This document shows, one piece after another, positions 18,722 through 28,447 of a DNA stretch of 64,000 nucleotides (position 1 is its first letter; the number at the start of each line of letters is the position of its first letter). The DNA is from Methanosalsum zhilinae DSM 4017. Its GTDB lineage: Archaea; Halobacteriota; Methanosarcinia; Methanosarcinales; Methanosarcinaceae. Made by a program: the position numbers and the translations under genes. Below the pieces are notes generated by a model. It searched no databases and was not told the origin of the DNA. It was given only the letters and a program-made list of their open reading frames with translations. The stretch spans positions 908,103 through 972,102 of the forward strand of contig NC_015676.1 of assembly GCF_000217995.1 (NCBI RefSeq), read 5' to 3'.

Positions 18722-19252
18722 ATGGCAAAAAATGATAGTTCCAGCAGAATACTTATGGTTGTGGCCCAGAATGATTTCAGGGATGAGGAATTTTTTGAAC
18801 CCAAAAAAATATTTGAATCCAAAGATGCAAAAATCAGTGTCGCAAGCCTCACTACTGATACAGCTAAAGGCATGCTTGGAGGCACTGTAAAGCCTGATGT
18901 AAGAATAGCAGATGCAAAGGCTGATGATTATGATGCGATTGTTATAGCTGGTGGAATGGGCTCAAAGAAATATCTATGGGAGAATAAGAAACTCCATAAT
19001 TTGATAGATGATGGCAAGAAAAAGGAAAAGGTAATTGCAGCTATCTGCATATCTCCTGTTGTTCTGGCAAAGACTGGAATACTAAAAGATAAAAAGTGTA
19101 CTGTTTTCAATGATCCTCAGAGTATAAATGAAATTAAAAAGTATGGCGGGATCTATGAAAATAAAGATGTTGTAGTTGATGGTGATATTATTACTGCAAG
19201 AGATCCAAAAAGTGCCAAAAAAATTTGGAAAAGAAGTGGTAAAAGCTCTTAA
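18722..19252 (+). CDS. DJ-1/PfpI-family protein
   Basis: A 176-aa protein of the DJ-1/PfpI superfamily. The conserved glutamate lies in NDFRDEEFFEP and the nucleophile elbow is AAICISP (cysteine near residue 104), where protease-like PfpI members have AICHG. The histidine after the cysteine is replaced by isoleucine, so peptidase or deglycase activity is uncertain. GGTGA precedes the ATG at 18722; the ATG at 18716 is too close to it. It is followed 26 nt later by the DUF2117 gene, likely one transcript. Confidence 0.85.
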   Translation: MAKNDSSSRILMVVAQNDFRDEEFFEPKKIFESKDAKISVASLTTDTAKGMLGGTVKPDVRIADAKADDYDAIVIAGGMGSKKYLWENKKLHNLIDDGKKKEKVIAAICISPVVLAKTGILKDKKCTVFNDPQSINEIKKYGGIYENKDVVVDGDIITARDPKSAKKIWKRSGKSS

Positions 19253-19278
19253 GTAATAACTTCTGTTATTTCAATTCT

Positions 19279-20418
19279 ATGAAAATAGGTATTGTTTTTC
19301 ACGGTCCAGAGGTAATTGATTCTGGATATGCACAGACAATACTTGAAAAGCTGGCAATTTATGGGAATATCACAGCCATGCTTGGCGGCACTATGGGAAA
19401 AACAGCTGTAATGGATGCCGGTCTGAATGGTGTGATTGATATCCAGTGCAATTTGAAACCCAGTAAACTGGTAGAACAACTGATGCATAAATGTGATATT
19501 GTGTTCTTAATAAATCATGGTAAAAATCTTTTAAATGGCCGAAGATTTGCATCTATTGTAGCTGGTAATATTCTAACTCTGGATATGAAACCGTTTATAC
19601 ATGTTGAACGTCCAGGCTGCTCTGATGAGGAAATGTTTCCATGCAATCAGAAAGCTGTTCCCCATGTAAGATATTTTTCAAAAATACTTGGAATAAAACC
19701 TTCTGGAAACGAATTTTATGCTTCTTCGATAGAGGTAGAAACCAACGGAAGTTATTGTGTCAGGTATCTCTCAGGAGTTAAAGCAGGAGAAAACATATTC
19801 ATTAATGGGATAATCGTAGGAAAAGCACTTACAGATAATGTAAGTGTTGTTTTTAAGAACGGGATGCTGTTCTCCATAGATGGAGGGAGACTAAAAGATC
19901 ATGGTGCTGAAAAGCTTCATGGATATGAACAGAAAATACCTTTAGATTTAAAAAAAGCATGGATTAAAAGCGGGAAATTAAGAGATCGCAAACCATATGC
20001 AGTAAATTGGGATAATAATTTCAGAAGAAATAATATCTCAGGTACAAGGACTGCGCTTATTGATCATGATGCAGAAAATACCTTTGAATATATCTTTGGA
20101 TCCGAGCCGATATCAGATTCTGCGATAACGATAGGTGATGATACTACTGCCATTGCTGGAAATATTCTGCATAGATTTTCCATTCCTTTAATAGGAATTG
20201 TGGATGGGGATCAGGACTGTGAGGGATTCATGAATGATCTATATCCTTCATCCACTGTTATTATCGTAAAGCAGGGTAATGATGACATAATTGGAAGACA
20301 AATTAAAAAGAGCCTGTTTAAGCACACGAATTATTCACGCTTTCAGGACTTTGAATCCTTAAAACATAAAGTGATTTGTATGGCTCATGATTCCATTGAG
20401 CGGGTAATTAACTACTGA
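19279..20418 (+). CDS. DUF2117 protein (methanogen-specific)
   Basis: A 379-aa soluble protein matching the DUF2117 family found in methanogens: GIVFHGPEVIDSGYA at the N-terminus, MLGGTMGKTAVMDAGL near 34, GDDTTAIAGNIL near 287 and GIVDGDQDCEG near 310. The C-terminal part suggests a nucleotide- or substrate-binding fold, but no activity has been shown. Its position directly behind a DJ-1 protein in the same direction suggests a shared process. Length is normal for the family. Confidence 0.8.
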   Translation: MKIGIVFHGPEVIDSGYAQTILEKLAIYGNITAMLGGTMGKTAVMDAGLNGVIDIQCNLKPSKLVEQLMHKCDIVFLINHGKNLLNGRRFASIVAGNILTLDMKPFIHVERPGCSDEEMFPCNQKAVPHVRYFSKILGIKPSGNEFYASSIEVETNGSYCVRYLSGVKAGENIFINGIIVGKALTDNVSVVFKNGMLFSIDGGRLKDHGAEKLHGYEQKIPLDLKKAWIKSGKLRDRKPYAVNWDNNFRRNNISGTRTALIDHDAENTFEYIFGSEPISDSAITIGDDTTAIAGNILHRFSIPLIGIVDGDQDCEGFMNDLYPSSTVIIVKQGNDDIIGRQIKKSLFKHTNYSRFQDFESLKHKVICMAHDSIERVINY

Positions 20419-20479
20419 TTTATTGTATGTTGAATTGTCTGCAATTATTCAATTATCTTAAACATAATTTGTGAATTCT

Positions 20480-22432
20480 TCAACTTGCAGTTTTGGGTAA
20501 TATTACTGTAACGGTTGTACCTTTATTTTCTTCACTGTCGATTATTATTTTCCCATTGTGAGAATCTGCTATGGTTTTACATATATACATTCCAAGGCCG
20601 GTTCCAGAATATCTGCGATTACTCGAAGCATCTATTTGGTAAAATAATCTGAATATATCAGGTATCATCTTTTTTGGTATTCCGATTCCGGTATCCTTTA
20701 TGTTTATATGTATCTCATTTATGTTATCCTGCAATTTCACATTGATCGAACCACCAGAAGGTGTAAATTTAATCGCGTTATCCAGCAGATTGAAAATCAT
20801 AAGAGACAATTGTTCTTTGTTTCCCCTAATAGCTGGTAATGATGGTGGAATCTCAGTTTGGACTGAAATATTTTTTTCTTCAATATACCTGGACATATCT
20901 GAGATTATTTCACAGACCATATCTTCGAGTTGAACATTATTTATTTCGTAAGTGAAATTGTTAATATCCATTATGTTCAGGTAAAGTAGTGAATCTATTA
21001 GTTTTTTTAGCCGTCTGGCGTTTTCCAGAGCAGTTGATACTGCTTTTTTCTGCTGGGCGTTCAGTGACCCCAGTTCCTCTTCACATATAAGTTCATTATA
21101 ACCTATGATCGACACAAGCGGTGTTCTAAGCTCATGGCTGATATTTGAAATCAACTGATTTTTCATCCTATCAAGTGATTTGAGGTCTTCATAAGCTTTT
21201 GAAAGTTCATTTTTAGATTTTTTTAATTCTTCTTCAGCTAGTTTCCTCTGGGTTATATCTCCGATTGTTCCTACCATTCTTACTGGATACCCCTTTCTGC
21301 TCCATTCAACTACTTTTCCCTGAACAAGTATCCATTTCCATTCTCTGGTTTGTGTTAATATTCGACACTCTTTGACAAAATATGGATCAAGCTTTTTAAA
21401 ATGATTATCAAGAGTAGATCTAATTTCTGGTATGTCATCAGGATGCAGGATTTGTTTGCAGGTCTCTATTCCAGTCTCAAGGCCTATGAGATTGTGATTG
21501 ATTATATCTGCAAGTTTTTGATCAAACATTATTTTTCCATCATTTATGCTCCAATCCCATATTCCAAGATTGCTGCTTTCCAGTACGAGACTTAAACGTT
21601 CCTCACTCAGTTTTAAGGCCTCTTGAGTTGATTTTTGAAGTGTGATATCTGTTAAGGTCATCACAACAGCAGGTTTATTTTCATACTGTATGGTAGAAAA
21701 AATAATTTCAAGAGGAATTCTTTGGCTTTTACTTGAAAGTATTTCTATCTCATATGATTTTGGTCTTTTTGTTAAAAAATGTCCATATCGCATTTTTCTA
21801 TGGTCATTAAGTGCTTTATGGTATCTTTTCATCACCATCCGTCTATATTCCGGGGCAATATAATTTATAGCCACAGAACCTACTATATTTTTTATCGGAT
21901 AACCTGTAATGTCTTCAAATCTTTTATTTGCGTATTTGATCTGATTATTCTGAATTATAATGATCCCTTCATTTGCGTTTTCTAAAATGTTGAAATATTT
22001 TTCATTGGAATACCTATAAAAAGGATCATCGTTTTCTCTATTGGTAGCAACAATTGTTCCTACTATCCGCCGTGAATGACTTTCTGCTCCATCGATCAGC
22101 TTTCCGTTCAGGAGGAACCAGCTATATTTACCACACTTTTCCTGCATCCTGTGCTCAATTGAAATTTCTGGAATTATTCCATTAAAATGCTTCTGAATCT
22201 GGTCTTTTATCCTGTCCCTGTCCAGTGGATGAATATATTTCATCCAATCATCTGTGCTAGTAATAATACGGATGCTTTCGTATCCCAATAACTTGCTTAA
22301 GATAGGATCCATGTATAATTCATGAGTATGGACATTCAGGTCCCAAACTGCGATTTTACCTGCCCTGATTGCCAGAATGCAACGATTTTCATCATTTTGC
22401 GTGGCTTGATTTTCAATCTCTTTTTTATTCAT
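20480..22432 (-). CDS. Cytoplasmic sensor histidine kinase with three PAS domains
   Basis: A 650-aa kinase without transmembrane segments. Three PAS domains occupy about 20-135, 145-270 and 275-395; the first and third are PAS_3-like with a conserved trailing arginine-rich strand. HisKA follows with the phospho-acceptor in ISHELRTPLVSIIGYNEL near 432. The ATPase domain has NLLDNAIKFTPSGG (N), DTGIGIP (G1) and GTGLGMYI (G2), all intact. No cognate response regulator is nearby. The signal is probably a small intracellular ligand or redox cue. Confidence 0.92.
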   Translation of the reverse strand: MNKKEIENQATQNDENRCILAIRAGKIAVWDLNVHTHELYMDPILSKLLGYESIRIITSTDDWMKYIHPLDRDRIKDQIQKHFNGIIPEISIEHRMQEKCGKYSWFLLNGKLIDGAESHSRRIVGTIVATNRENDDPFYRYSNEKYFNILENANEGIIIIQNNQIKYANKRFEDITGYPIKNIVGSVAINYIAPEYRRMVMKRYHKALNDHRKMRYGHFLTKRPKSYEIEILSSKSQRIPLEIIFSTIQYENKPAVVMTLTDITLQKSTQEALKLSEERLSLVLESSNLGIWDWSINDGKIMFDQKLADIINHNLIGLETGIETCKQILHPDDIPEIRSTLDNHFKKLDPYFVKECRILTQTREWKWILVQGKVVEWSRKGYPVRMVGTIGDITQRKLAEEELKKSKNELSKAYEDLKSLDRMKNQLISNISHELRTPLVSIIGYNELICEEELGSLNAQQKKAVSTALENARRLKKLIDSLLYLNIMDINNFTYEINNVQLEDMVCEIISDMSRYIEEKNISVQTEIPPSLPAIRGNKEQLSLMIFNLLDNAIKFTPSGGSINVKLQDNINEIHINIKDTGIGIPKKMIPDIFRLFYQIDASSNRRYSGTGLGMYICKTIADSHNGKIIIDSEENKGTTVTVILPKTAS

Positions 22433-22807
22433 GTTAATAATGTTATATTTAAATAAAATCCCACAGTTTCCTGATCTTTTTATATTGTGTGGTAACTGGG
22501 AAAAGATATAAAAATAATCTGATAGAGTCCGTACTTTCCTAATCCGTTTTTGCTATTGCCTGGGTAGATTATTTGATGTATGCAGATATTTTTTATATGA
22601 CTTATTCATATCATTCTGAAAATACTTTATATACTTATGCCTTTATTTTTGCATATTGATTTAATGGAATTGCAAATGTAGTAATGATTATGAGTAATTA
22701 TTTGTTTTTCTATTTCTACTTTTTTGGTATATAGCAAAAGGTATAAATGCATTCAGATAGTTGATAAATGCTACAGAGGTATTAATCTGGCAAACTATAG
22801 AAGTAAT
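22433..22807. promoter_or_regulatory. Divergent intergenic region, kinase / aIF-1A
   Basis: This 375-bp spacer holds no gene that I can support. A TATA-like GTATAAATGC lies at 22741-22750, about 60 nt before the aIF-1A start, giving a predicted leader of about 40 nt. AT-rich sequence next to 22440 probably contains the kinase promoter. The open frame running from 22724 into aIF-1A is only an upstream extension. Confidence 0.4.
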
Positions 22808-23131
22808 ATGAGAAAAAGTAAAGGAAGTAGTGCTAAATCTTCAGACAAACCAGCTGTAACAAGAGTACGTGTTCCAAGAAGGGACAAAAATGAGATATTG
22901 GCAACAGTATCTAATCTGATGGGTGCAGGGCGTGTGAGACTTCATTGTATGGATGGAACTTCCAGAATGGGAAGAATACCTGGCTCAAAGAAGAAAAGAA
23001 TGTGGGTACGCGAAGGCGATATAGTGATCGCAGCTCCCTGGGAAGTACAGGATTCAAAGGCAGATGTAGTGTGGAAATATACAAGACCACAGGTTGATTG
23101 GCTTGAGCGCAAAGGCTATCTTACTTCCTGA
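22808..23131 (+). CDS. eif1A: Translation initiation factor aIF-1A
   Basis: A 107-aa OB-fold protein that helps assemble the initiation complex on the 30S subunit. It reads [12 protein letters not shown] followed by [40 protein letters not shown] and [16 protein letters not shown], the full aIF-1A pattern. The open frame extends 28 codons upstream, but that part is not family-like, so the start is placed at 22808. The ribosome site is weak. Confidence 0.92.
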   Translation: MRKSKGSSAKSSDKPAVTRVRVPRRDKNEILATVSNLMGAGRVRLHCMDGTSRMGRIPGSKKKRMWVREGDIVIAAPWEVQDSKADVVWKYTRPQVDWLERKGYLTS

Positions 23132-23370
23132 TTGTGAAAAATTTTGACTGAAAATCTATAACCTATAATTAGCAGGTAATGCAATATTAGATGAGGAATA
23201 TCTAATATTTATTTCTGATATTATTTGGTCATTGTAGCAATTTTATTTTTTTGACGTTTCAATAAATATGACAGGCCTTCATGATGTCTGCCTGAATATT
23301 ACCTATTATTTATTGCATATTATTGAATTTAATGACGAACTATTAATATATTGACAATTTTAGCGGAATA

Positions 23371-24657
23371 TTAATAATTTATTATTATATCCTGACCAAA
23401 AACAGTTCTCATGTTTGAATTAAGTTCAGATTTTTCATCCTCAAGTTTTACTTCCAGATTGTCAAGATGTTTCTTTTCAGTATCCAGTTCTTTCTGTATT
23501 GATTCAAGCATGCTCTTTTTTCGGAATATCTCTTTTTCAAGTGATTCTTTTTTGTTATATACACTTATCTGATCAAGCTTTTCCATTAATTGATTCAGAT
23601 GAATATTATGCTGATTTTTTATCTCATATAATCTCTGAGGTTCGGACGAATTTTTAAGCTTTTGAACCTGTTCGAGTGTCTTTTCTTTCTTTTTATCTTT
23701 TAAGCCAAGAGAATCGTTTTCAATTCTTAGCAACACTTCATCATAAACAGGACTTAAATCATAATCAATTGCACTGGAGGGATTATCCATTATCATATCA
23801 AGCATTTTGCGCAACTGGGGAGATAACTTATACATTTTGTTTTCGTCCTGTTTTTTCATCCTGGATAATGCTTTGGATAATGGTGTAAACATTCTTTTTA
23901 TTTCGGATTCCATATCATTGATCTGAATTCTGGTATTCTGAATTTCATTTTCAATTTCTTTTGCTTTCGCATATTCCTGACTGCTTTTCAACCTATCCAA
24001 TTGTGACTCTGTTTCTTCCATACCTTTGTTCAATGAAGAATATTTATCTTTTAATTTTTGTATGTTATTTCTGGATGTATCTATTTCGTTCCATAAATTG
24101 TGAATATTTTCTATGTTTGCAATTATGTCCTCTGAGGAATCCAGTTTATTTTTTGGTTCTTTTATTGTTTTAAAAAGGTCACTTAAAAGTTCATTTAACC
24201 TTTCAAGATCAGTGTCTATTTTTCGATATTCTTCAGGGTAAAGAGCTTTTGCATAGATCATGCTTTTTCGGGCATTATCCAGAAATGTGTTCATATCAGA
24301 TCTGGAATCTACATAAAATTTGTATGATCCCTGAAGAGAAAAATCATCCGGGATCGAGATCTTTTCCATAAGCATATCCAGATTGTCTATGATGTTGTCC
24401 CTGTTTGAATCCCCCACCTTTTCCATTCTTTTATCTGCAGTTTCAACGGGCTCTGCTTCCATCAGGTATTCTTTATCATGCTTGAGCTCTTCAAGCACAT
24501 CATTTATTTCCTTATATATATCCTGTATCGAAGGCCTGAGCTCATCAATTTCCTTCTCAGATTCATTTTTGATCCATTCTGGAAGCTTTTCGAGTTCCAG
24601 ATATAGTGTTTCAGGCTCTTCTTTTTTTCTGCCAAAGATTTTTTCAAGAAACTTCAT
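23371..24657 (-). CDS. Conserved coiled-coil protein
   Basis: A 428-aa, highly charged helical protein with long heptad stretches (about 150-280 and 330-420) and an N-terminal motif MKFLEKIFGRKKEEP. No P-loop or membrane segment is present, so it is not an SMC ATPase. Similar proteins beginning with K-I-F-G-x-K-K-E-E-P occur in other Methanosarcinales; their role is unknown, and a cytoskeletal or division-related scaffold is a guess. The start at 24657 gives the family-like N-terminus. Confidence 0.72.
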   Translation of the reverse strand: MKFLEKIFGRKKEEPETLYLELEKLPEWIKNESEKEIDELRPSIQDIYKEINDVLEELKHDKEYLMEAEPVETADKRMEKVGDSNRDNIIDNLDMLMEKISIPDDFSLQGSYKFYVDSRSDMNTFLDNARKSMIYAKALYPEEYRKIDTDLERLNELLSDLFKTIKEPKNKLDSSEDIIANIENIHNLWNEIDTSRNNIQKLKDKYSSLNKGMEETESQLDRLKSSQEYAKAKEIENEIQNTRIQINDMESEIKRMFTPLSKALSRMKKQDENKMYKLSPQLRKMLDMIMDNPSSAIDYDLSPVYDEVLLRIENDSLGLKDKKKEKTLEQVQKLKNSSEPQRLYEIKNQHNIHLNQLMEKLDQISVYNKKESLEKEIFRKKSMLESIQKELDTEKKHLDNLEVKLEDEKSELNSNMRTVFGQDIIINY

Positions 24658-24739
24658 TATATTCAACAGAAAAAAGGCGGTGCATTTTTAAAAAGGTTTT
24701 GGGTACTATTCAAAATTATGATTATTAATAAAAAAATCT

Positions 24740-24757
24740 TACCAGACAAATCTGGTA
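24740..24757. repeat. Perfect 7-bp inverted repeat upstream of mcr
   Basis: TACCAGA-CAAA-TCTGGTA is a perfect hairpin. Read on the minus strand it is followed by GATTTTTTTATT, which has the form of an intrinsic terminator. It would stop transcription arriving from the mcr upstream region on that strand, or it may be a protein-binding palindrome. Confidence 0.45.
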
Positions 24758-24777
24758 TCAGACTCATTTATCTAAAG

Positions 24778-24803
24778 CAATGTATTCATTCAATGTATTC
24801 ATT
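24778..24803. repeat. Tandem 13-bp direct repeat upstream of mcr
   Basis: CAATGTATTCATT occurs twice head to tail without a spacer. It is about 130-155 bp upstream of the probable mcr TATA box. Direct repeats at this distance are compatible with an activator or repressor site. Confidence 0.6.
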
Positions 24804-24804
24804 T

Positions 24805-24858
24805 ATACAAATCATCAAGGATACGGTGATGAAAACGATAATGCAATGATTTGTATCC
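24805..24858. promoter_or_regulatory. Inverted repeats with alternative pairing, mcr upstream
   Basis: ATACAAATCAT (24805-24815) and ATGATTTGTAT (24846-24856) are perfect 11-bp reverse complements. GGATAC (24819-24824) is also complementary to GTATCC (24853-24858), which overlaps the second arm, so two stems exclude each other. It lies upstream of the presumed TATA box, so a DNA-binding role is more likely than an RNA switch, unless transcription starts earlier. Confidence 0.45.
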
Positions 24859-24933
24859 AAAAAAAAGTCAAAGTTCAGATTGATGTTTATTGCTTAAGTT
24901 CAATAAAAACAGACAGGATAGTTAGGATTTTAT

Positions 24934-24945
24934 GATATATATAAT
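24934..24945 (+). promoter_or_regulatory. Probable TATA box of the mcr operon
   Basis: GATATATATAAT is the best TATA-box match in the 570-bp gap before mcrB. Transcription would start near 24965, leaving a leader of about 260 nt. The actual start site is not known from sequence. Confidence 0.45.
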
Positions 24946-25068
24946 TACTTACCACATATTAATTTTATTCCCAAAGTATGACATTATCATTTTTAAGTCA
25001 TAATAATTTATCATTAAAAAATTAAATGCAGGCGGATAGAATGAAAACCTTTAAAAGTTAATACACCA

Positions 25069-25197
25069 ATGTTCATCATAAGCTTATCAGGAGGAACTTC
25101 AGAGGGAAATACAAATGCGCAGTTGGGTACTGTAGCACATGTCCCACACACTGAACAAATTCTTGACTCTGAAAATGAAACAACCTCTGATGAGTGA
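25069..25197 (+). CDS. Possible 42-aa leader peptide upstream of mcrB
   Basis: ATG 25069 to TGA 25195-25197 encodes 42 residues (MFIISLSGGTSEG...). It ends 31 nt before the mcrB start and lies inside the presumed leader. No ribosome site precedes it, and I know no family. It may be a decayed gene end or a chance frame; it is reported because it fills an unusually long leader. Confidence 0.2.
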   Translation: MFIISLSGGTSEGNTNAQLGTVAHVPHTEQILDSENETTSDE

Positions 25198-25228
25198 TTT
25201 AACAGATAAATATAGGAGGAAAGTAAAC

Positions 25229-26533
25229 TTGTCTGAAAAAATAGACATTTATGACGACAGAGGTAAGCTGTTAGAAAGCGGCGTTGACCTTGTAGAAATT
25301 GCTCCAACAAGAAACAAAGCAATTCAGAAGATCGTTACCGAAACAAAAAGATCTGTTGCAATCAATCTTGCTGGTATAGAAAAAGCACTCTCAACTGGTA
25401 AAATGGGTGGAAAAGGCCGCCAGATACTTGGAAACGAGCTTGACTACGATATTGTAGGAAATGCAGGCGCCATTCAGGACGAGGTACAGAAGCTTGTTCA
25501 GGTCAGCGAAGGCGATGATACAAACATAGCAACCCTTGGTGGTGGAAAACAGCTGCTCGTTCAGGTTCCAACAGTCAGGACCACAGCCGGTGCAGATTAT
25601 GTTTCAGCTGTTACTGTTGGTGCAGCTGCAGTTGTCCAGTCAATCATGAACCAGTTCAACACAGATATTTTTGACGCACCATATGTCAAAGCAGCTGTAT
25701 GGGGAAGTTATCCTCAGACCATGGATCTTGCAGGCGGAAACGTTGCTTCAATTCTGAGTATTCCACAGAAAAATGAGGGTCTTGGATTCTCTCTAAGAAA
25801 CATTATGACAAATCACATCGCAGCAATCACACAAAGAAAAGCTATGAATGCTGCTGCTCTATCATCTGTTTATGAACAGGCAGGTATCTATGAGATGGGT
25901 AATGCTGTTGGAATGTTTGAAAGGTTCCAGCTGCTTGGATTTGCCTATCAGGGACTTAATGCTAATAACATTGTTCATGAAATTGTAAAGGAGAACGCAA
26001 AAGATGGTACCGTTGGTACTGTAGTTCAATCAACTGTAGAAAAAGCGCTTGAAGCAGGTATTATATCTGTTGATAAGACTGCACCATCTGGATATAATTT
26101 CTACAAAGCAGAAGATGTTGCAATGTGGAATGCATGTGCTTCAGCCGGTAGTCTTGCAGCAACAATGGTTAACGTAGGTGCAGGACGAGCAGCACAGAAC
26201 GTTTCATCCACTCTGCTGTACTTCAATGACATACTTGAGAAAGAGACAGGACTTCCTGGCTGTGACTTTGGTAAAGTTCAGGGTACTGCTGTTGGTTTCT
26301 CATTCTTCAGTCACTCAATCTATGGAGGAGGAGGACCTGGTATCTTTAATGGTAACCACATAGTTACAAGACACTCCAGAGGATTTGCGATCCCATGTGT
26401 ATCTGCAGCAGTATCACTTGATGCAGGAACACAGATGTTCACAATTGAAAAGACATCAGGTCTTATCGGTGATGTGTTCGGATCAATCAAAGAGTTCAGA
26501 GAACCAATCAATGCAATCTCAGAGGCTCTTTAA
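25229..26533 (+). CDS. mcrB: Methyl-coenzyme M reductase subunit beta
   Basis: A 434-aa subunit of the enzyme that reduces methyl-CoM with CoB to methane and the heterodisulfide. Family stretches are [52 protein letters not shown] and [15 protein letters not shown]. The start is a TTG at 25229, 9 nt after GGAGG, which gives the N-terminus [11 protein letters not shown] that matches Methanosarcina McrB. The frame runs upstream to 25139, but those residues are not family-like. First gene of mcrBDCGA; 22 nt separate it from mcrD. Confidence 0.97.
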   Translation: MSEKIDIYDDRGKLLESGVDLVEIAPTRNKAIQKIVTETKRSVAINLAGIEKALSTGKMGGKGRQILGNELDYDIVGNAGAIQDEVQKLVQVSEGDDTNIATLGGGKQLLVQVPTVRTTAGADYVSAVTVGAAAVVQSIMNQFNTDIFDAPYVKAAVWGSYPQTMDLAGGNVASILSIPQKNEGLGFSLRNIMTNHIAAITQRKAMNAAALSSVYEQAGIYEMGNAVGMFERFQLLGFAYQGLNANNIVHEIVKENAKDGTVGTVVQSTVEKALEAGIISVDKTAPSGYNFYKAEDVAMWNACASAGSLAATMVNVGAGRAAQNVSSTLLYFNDILEKETGLPGCDFGKVQGTAVGFSFFSHSIYGGGGPGIFNGNHIVTRHSRGFAIPCVSAAVSLDAGTQMFTIEKTSGLIGDVFGSIKEFREPINAISEAL

Positions 26534-26555
26534 TTAACATCAAGGGTTTTACACA

Positions 26556-27059
26556 ATGGTTTCTGCTTCAGATAAAGAAGAACCTGTTCAGGTTGAGATA
26601 TTTCCAAAACGACTACTTGGCCCGGAAAAAGCTCAAAAACTGCTCAATGAGCTCAGCAATATTGATGGGATACTAAGGGCAGTGATACAGGGTCCAAGAT
26701 TGCCTCTCAAAGTGCCTTATGGACCGGCTACCGGAGAAGATGTACATCATCCGGACAGAAAGGTAGTACAGATAGCAAATACTACATTTGAACTTTCTAT
26801 TATGGTCGGAAGAATAAGGCTGGAACTTGCAAATACGGATGTAAAGGAGAAGGTCAGGCAAGTCTGTGAAAAAATGATACCTTTCGGTTTTGAATTTAGA
26901 GAGGGAACATTTATCGCAAAAAGATCGACAGTAACAGACTATGCAAAAAGAGGTCCTGATGCGGATCCGACCTTACGGGGATTATTCGATCCAAAGGCTA
27001 AGATTGATGAGCAGGTCTGCATCCTTAAGAGGGATGAAGACGATGAGAACAATGAGTGA
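26556..27059 (+). CDS. mcrD: Methyl-coenzyme M reductase operon protein D
   Basis: A 167-aa cytoplasmic protein that is encoded in mcr operons but is not part of the mature enzyme; McrD associates with apo-MCR and is linked to its assembly or activation. Typical stretches are EIFPKRLLGPEKAQKLLNEL, GPRLPLKVPYGPATGEDVHHP and CEKMIPFGFEFREGTF. The C-terminus is acidic (DEDDENNE). The gene ends 6 nt before mcrC, so translation is probably coupled. Confidence 0.95.
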   Translation: MVSASDKEEPVQVEIFPKRLLGPEKAQKLLNELSNIDGILRAVIQGPRLPLKVPYGPATGEDVHHPDRKVVQIANTTFELSIMVGRIRLELANTDVKEKVRQVCEKMIPFGFEFREGTFIAKRSTVTDYAKRGPDADPTLRGLFDPKAKIDEQVCILKRDEDDENNE

Positions 27060-27065
27060 TCTGAT

Positions 27066-27662
27066 ATGATCGACCGGGAAACTCAGGTAGTGGACTGCAG
27101 GCATGGAATGGGTCTTGGCAGGGGAGGAGGACTCGCACAAAGAGGCACCATCTCCGAAGCTGGGAGCTCCGATGTCATTGCTGTTGCAATGAGTCCAGGT
27201 CGAAGACATATTACAAAACCTGTATGTGAGCTAACATATGGGATGCGTAAAGAAAATATTCAGGTCAGCGTGCTCGTACTGCAAGCAGGATCGGGTGTTC
27301 CGGATGTGGAAATGACATCAGGATCATTTGGAATCTCCCCGGAGGAGATAGAGCAGATTGCAAGGCACAAGCTGGCTGTGATACACGTAGGAAACATTCC
27401 GGATCACATTATGAAAAAGGTCAGGGAAATATTGTCTTATGTAGACATTCCTGCAATAGTTGTATGCCAGCCGCCAGTTGACTTTGAGGACTTTGCAAAA
27501 GCAGGGATTATAACAAAAGCTGTAAAACCTAAAGAAAAAGATATCCGAACCAAGGGAAGAGTAATGGAAATCGTGACGGGAGTCGTTAGAGGTGAATCCT
27601 CAACAAGGGATAAACTAAATGAGCTCGTCAAAGATGTTAAAATAACAATGAAAACAATTTAA
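27066..27662 (+). CDS. mcrC: Methyl-coenzyme M reductase operon protein C
   Basis: A 198-aa protein of the McrC family, a component reported in the ATP-dependent activation complex that reduces nickel in F430. The motifs VVDCRHGMGLGRGGGLAQRG and DVIAVAMSPGRRHITKPVCELTYG identify it; two conserved cysteines occur in these stretches (C11 and near C60). It lies between mcrD and mcrG with gaps of 6 and 18 nt. Confidence 0.95.
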   Translation: MIDRETQVVDCRHGMGLGRGGGLAQRGTISEAGSSDVIAVAMSPGRRHITKPVCELTYGMRKENIQVSVLVLQAGSGVPDVEMTSGSFGISPEEIEQIARHKLAVIHVGNIPDHIMKKVREILSYVDIPAIVVCQPPVDFEDFAKAGIITKAVKPKEKDIRTKGRVMEIVTGVVRGESSTRDKLNELVKDVKITMKTI

Positions 27663-27680
27663 AATTAAGGAGTGCTAATT

Positions 27681-28433
27681 ATGGCATATGAACCACAATT
27701 TTATCCAGGAAATACAATAGTTGCTGAAAATAGAAGAAAGCATATGTCAGGAAAACTGGAAAAGCTCAGAGAAATTTCAGATGAAGACCTGACTTTGATT
27801 TTAGGACATCGTGCACCAGGTAGTGATTACCCAAGCACACACCCACCACTTGCTGAAATGGGTGAACCGGAGTGTTCAATAAGAGAACTGGTTGAACCAA
27901 CTGAAGGAGCAAAAGCTGGTGACCGTGTAAGATATGTTCAGTTTGTAGATTCTATGTACAATGCCCCAGCTACACCATACTTCAGGTCATATTTTGCTGC
28001 TATCAACTTTAGAGGTGTTGACCCAGGTACACTATCCGGAAGACAGGTAGTAGAGGCACGTGAAAGGGATATGGAAAATGTAGCAAAAGTTTCTCTTGAA
28101 ACAGAAATCAGCTGTCCTGCACTTTCTGGTCTAAGAGGTGCCACTGTCCATGGCCACTCACTGCGTCTTCAGGAAGACGGTGTGATGTTCGACATGCTTG
28201 ACAGAAGGAGACTTGAAAACGGCACAATCATCATGGACAAGGACCAGGTCGGAAGACCATTGGATAAAAAGGTCGATCTTGGAAAACCAATGTCTGAAGA
28301 TGAAGCCGCTAAAAGGACTACCATATTCCGTGCCGACAATGTTGCATTCAGAGATGACGAAGAAGTTGTTGAATGGGTACACAGAGTCTGGTCACAGAGA
28401 ACTAAGTATGGATTCCAGCCAAGATTACAATAA
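27681..28433 (+). CDS. mcrG: Methyl-coenzyme M reductase subunit gamma
   Basis: A 250-aa subunit reading [21 protein letters not shown], with [36 protein letters not shown] and [19 protein letters not shown]. The start at 27681 has AAGGAG 6-7 nt upstream; a GTG three codons earlier is only part of that ribosome site. No changes in conserved active-site regions are visible. Gap to mcrA is 14 nt. Confidence 0.97.
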   Translation: MAYEPQFYPGNTIVAENRRKHMSGKLEKLREISDEDLTLILGHRAPGSDYPSTHPPLAEMGEPECSIRELVEPTEGAKAGDRVRYVQFVDSMYNAPATPYFRSYFAAINFRGVDPGTLSGRQVVEARERDMENVAKVSLETEISCPALSGLRGATVHGHSLRLQEDGVMFDMLDRRRLENGTIIMDKDQVGRPLDKKVDLGKPMSEDEAAKRTTIFRADNVAFRDDEEVVEWVHRVWSQRTKYGFQPRLQ

Positions 28434-28447
28434 TTGAGGTGATAAAA

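Noticed and set aside
25014-25322. 102-aa minus-strand frame across the mcrB start
   Set aside because: Half of it is antisense to mcrB; no ribosome site.
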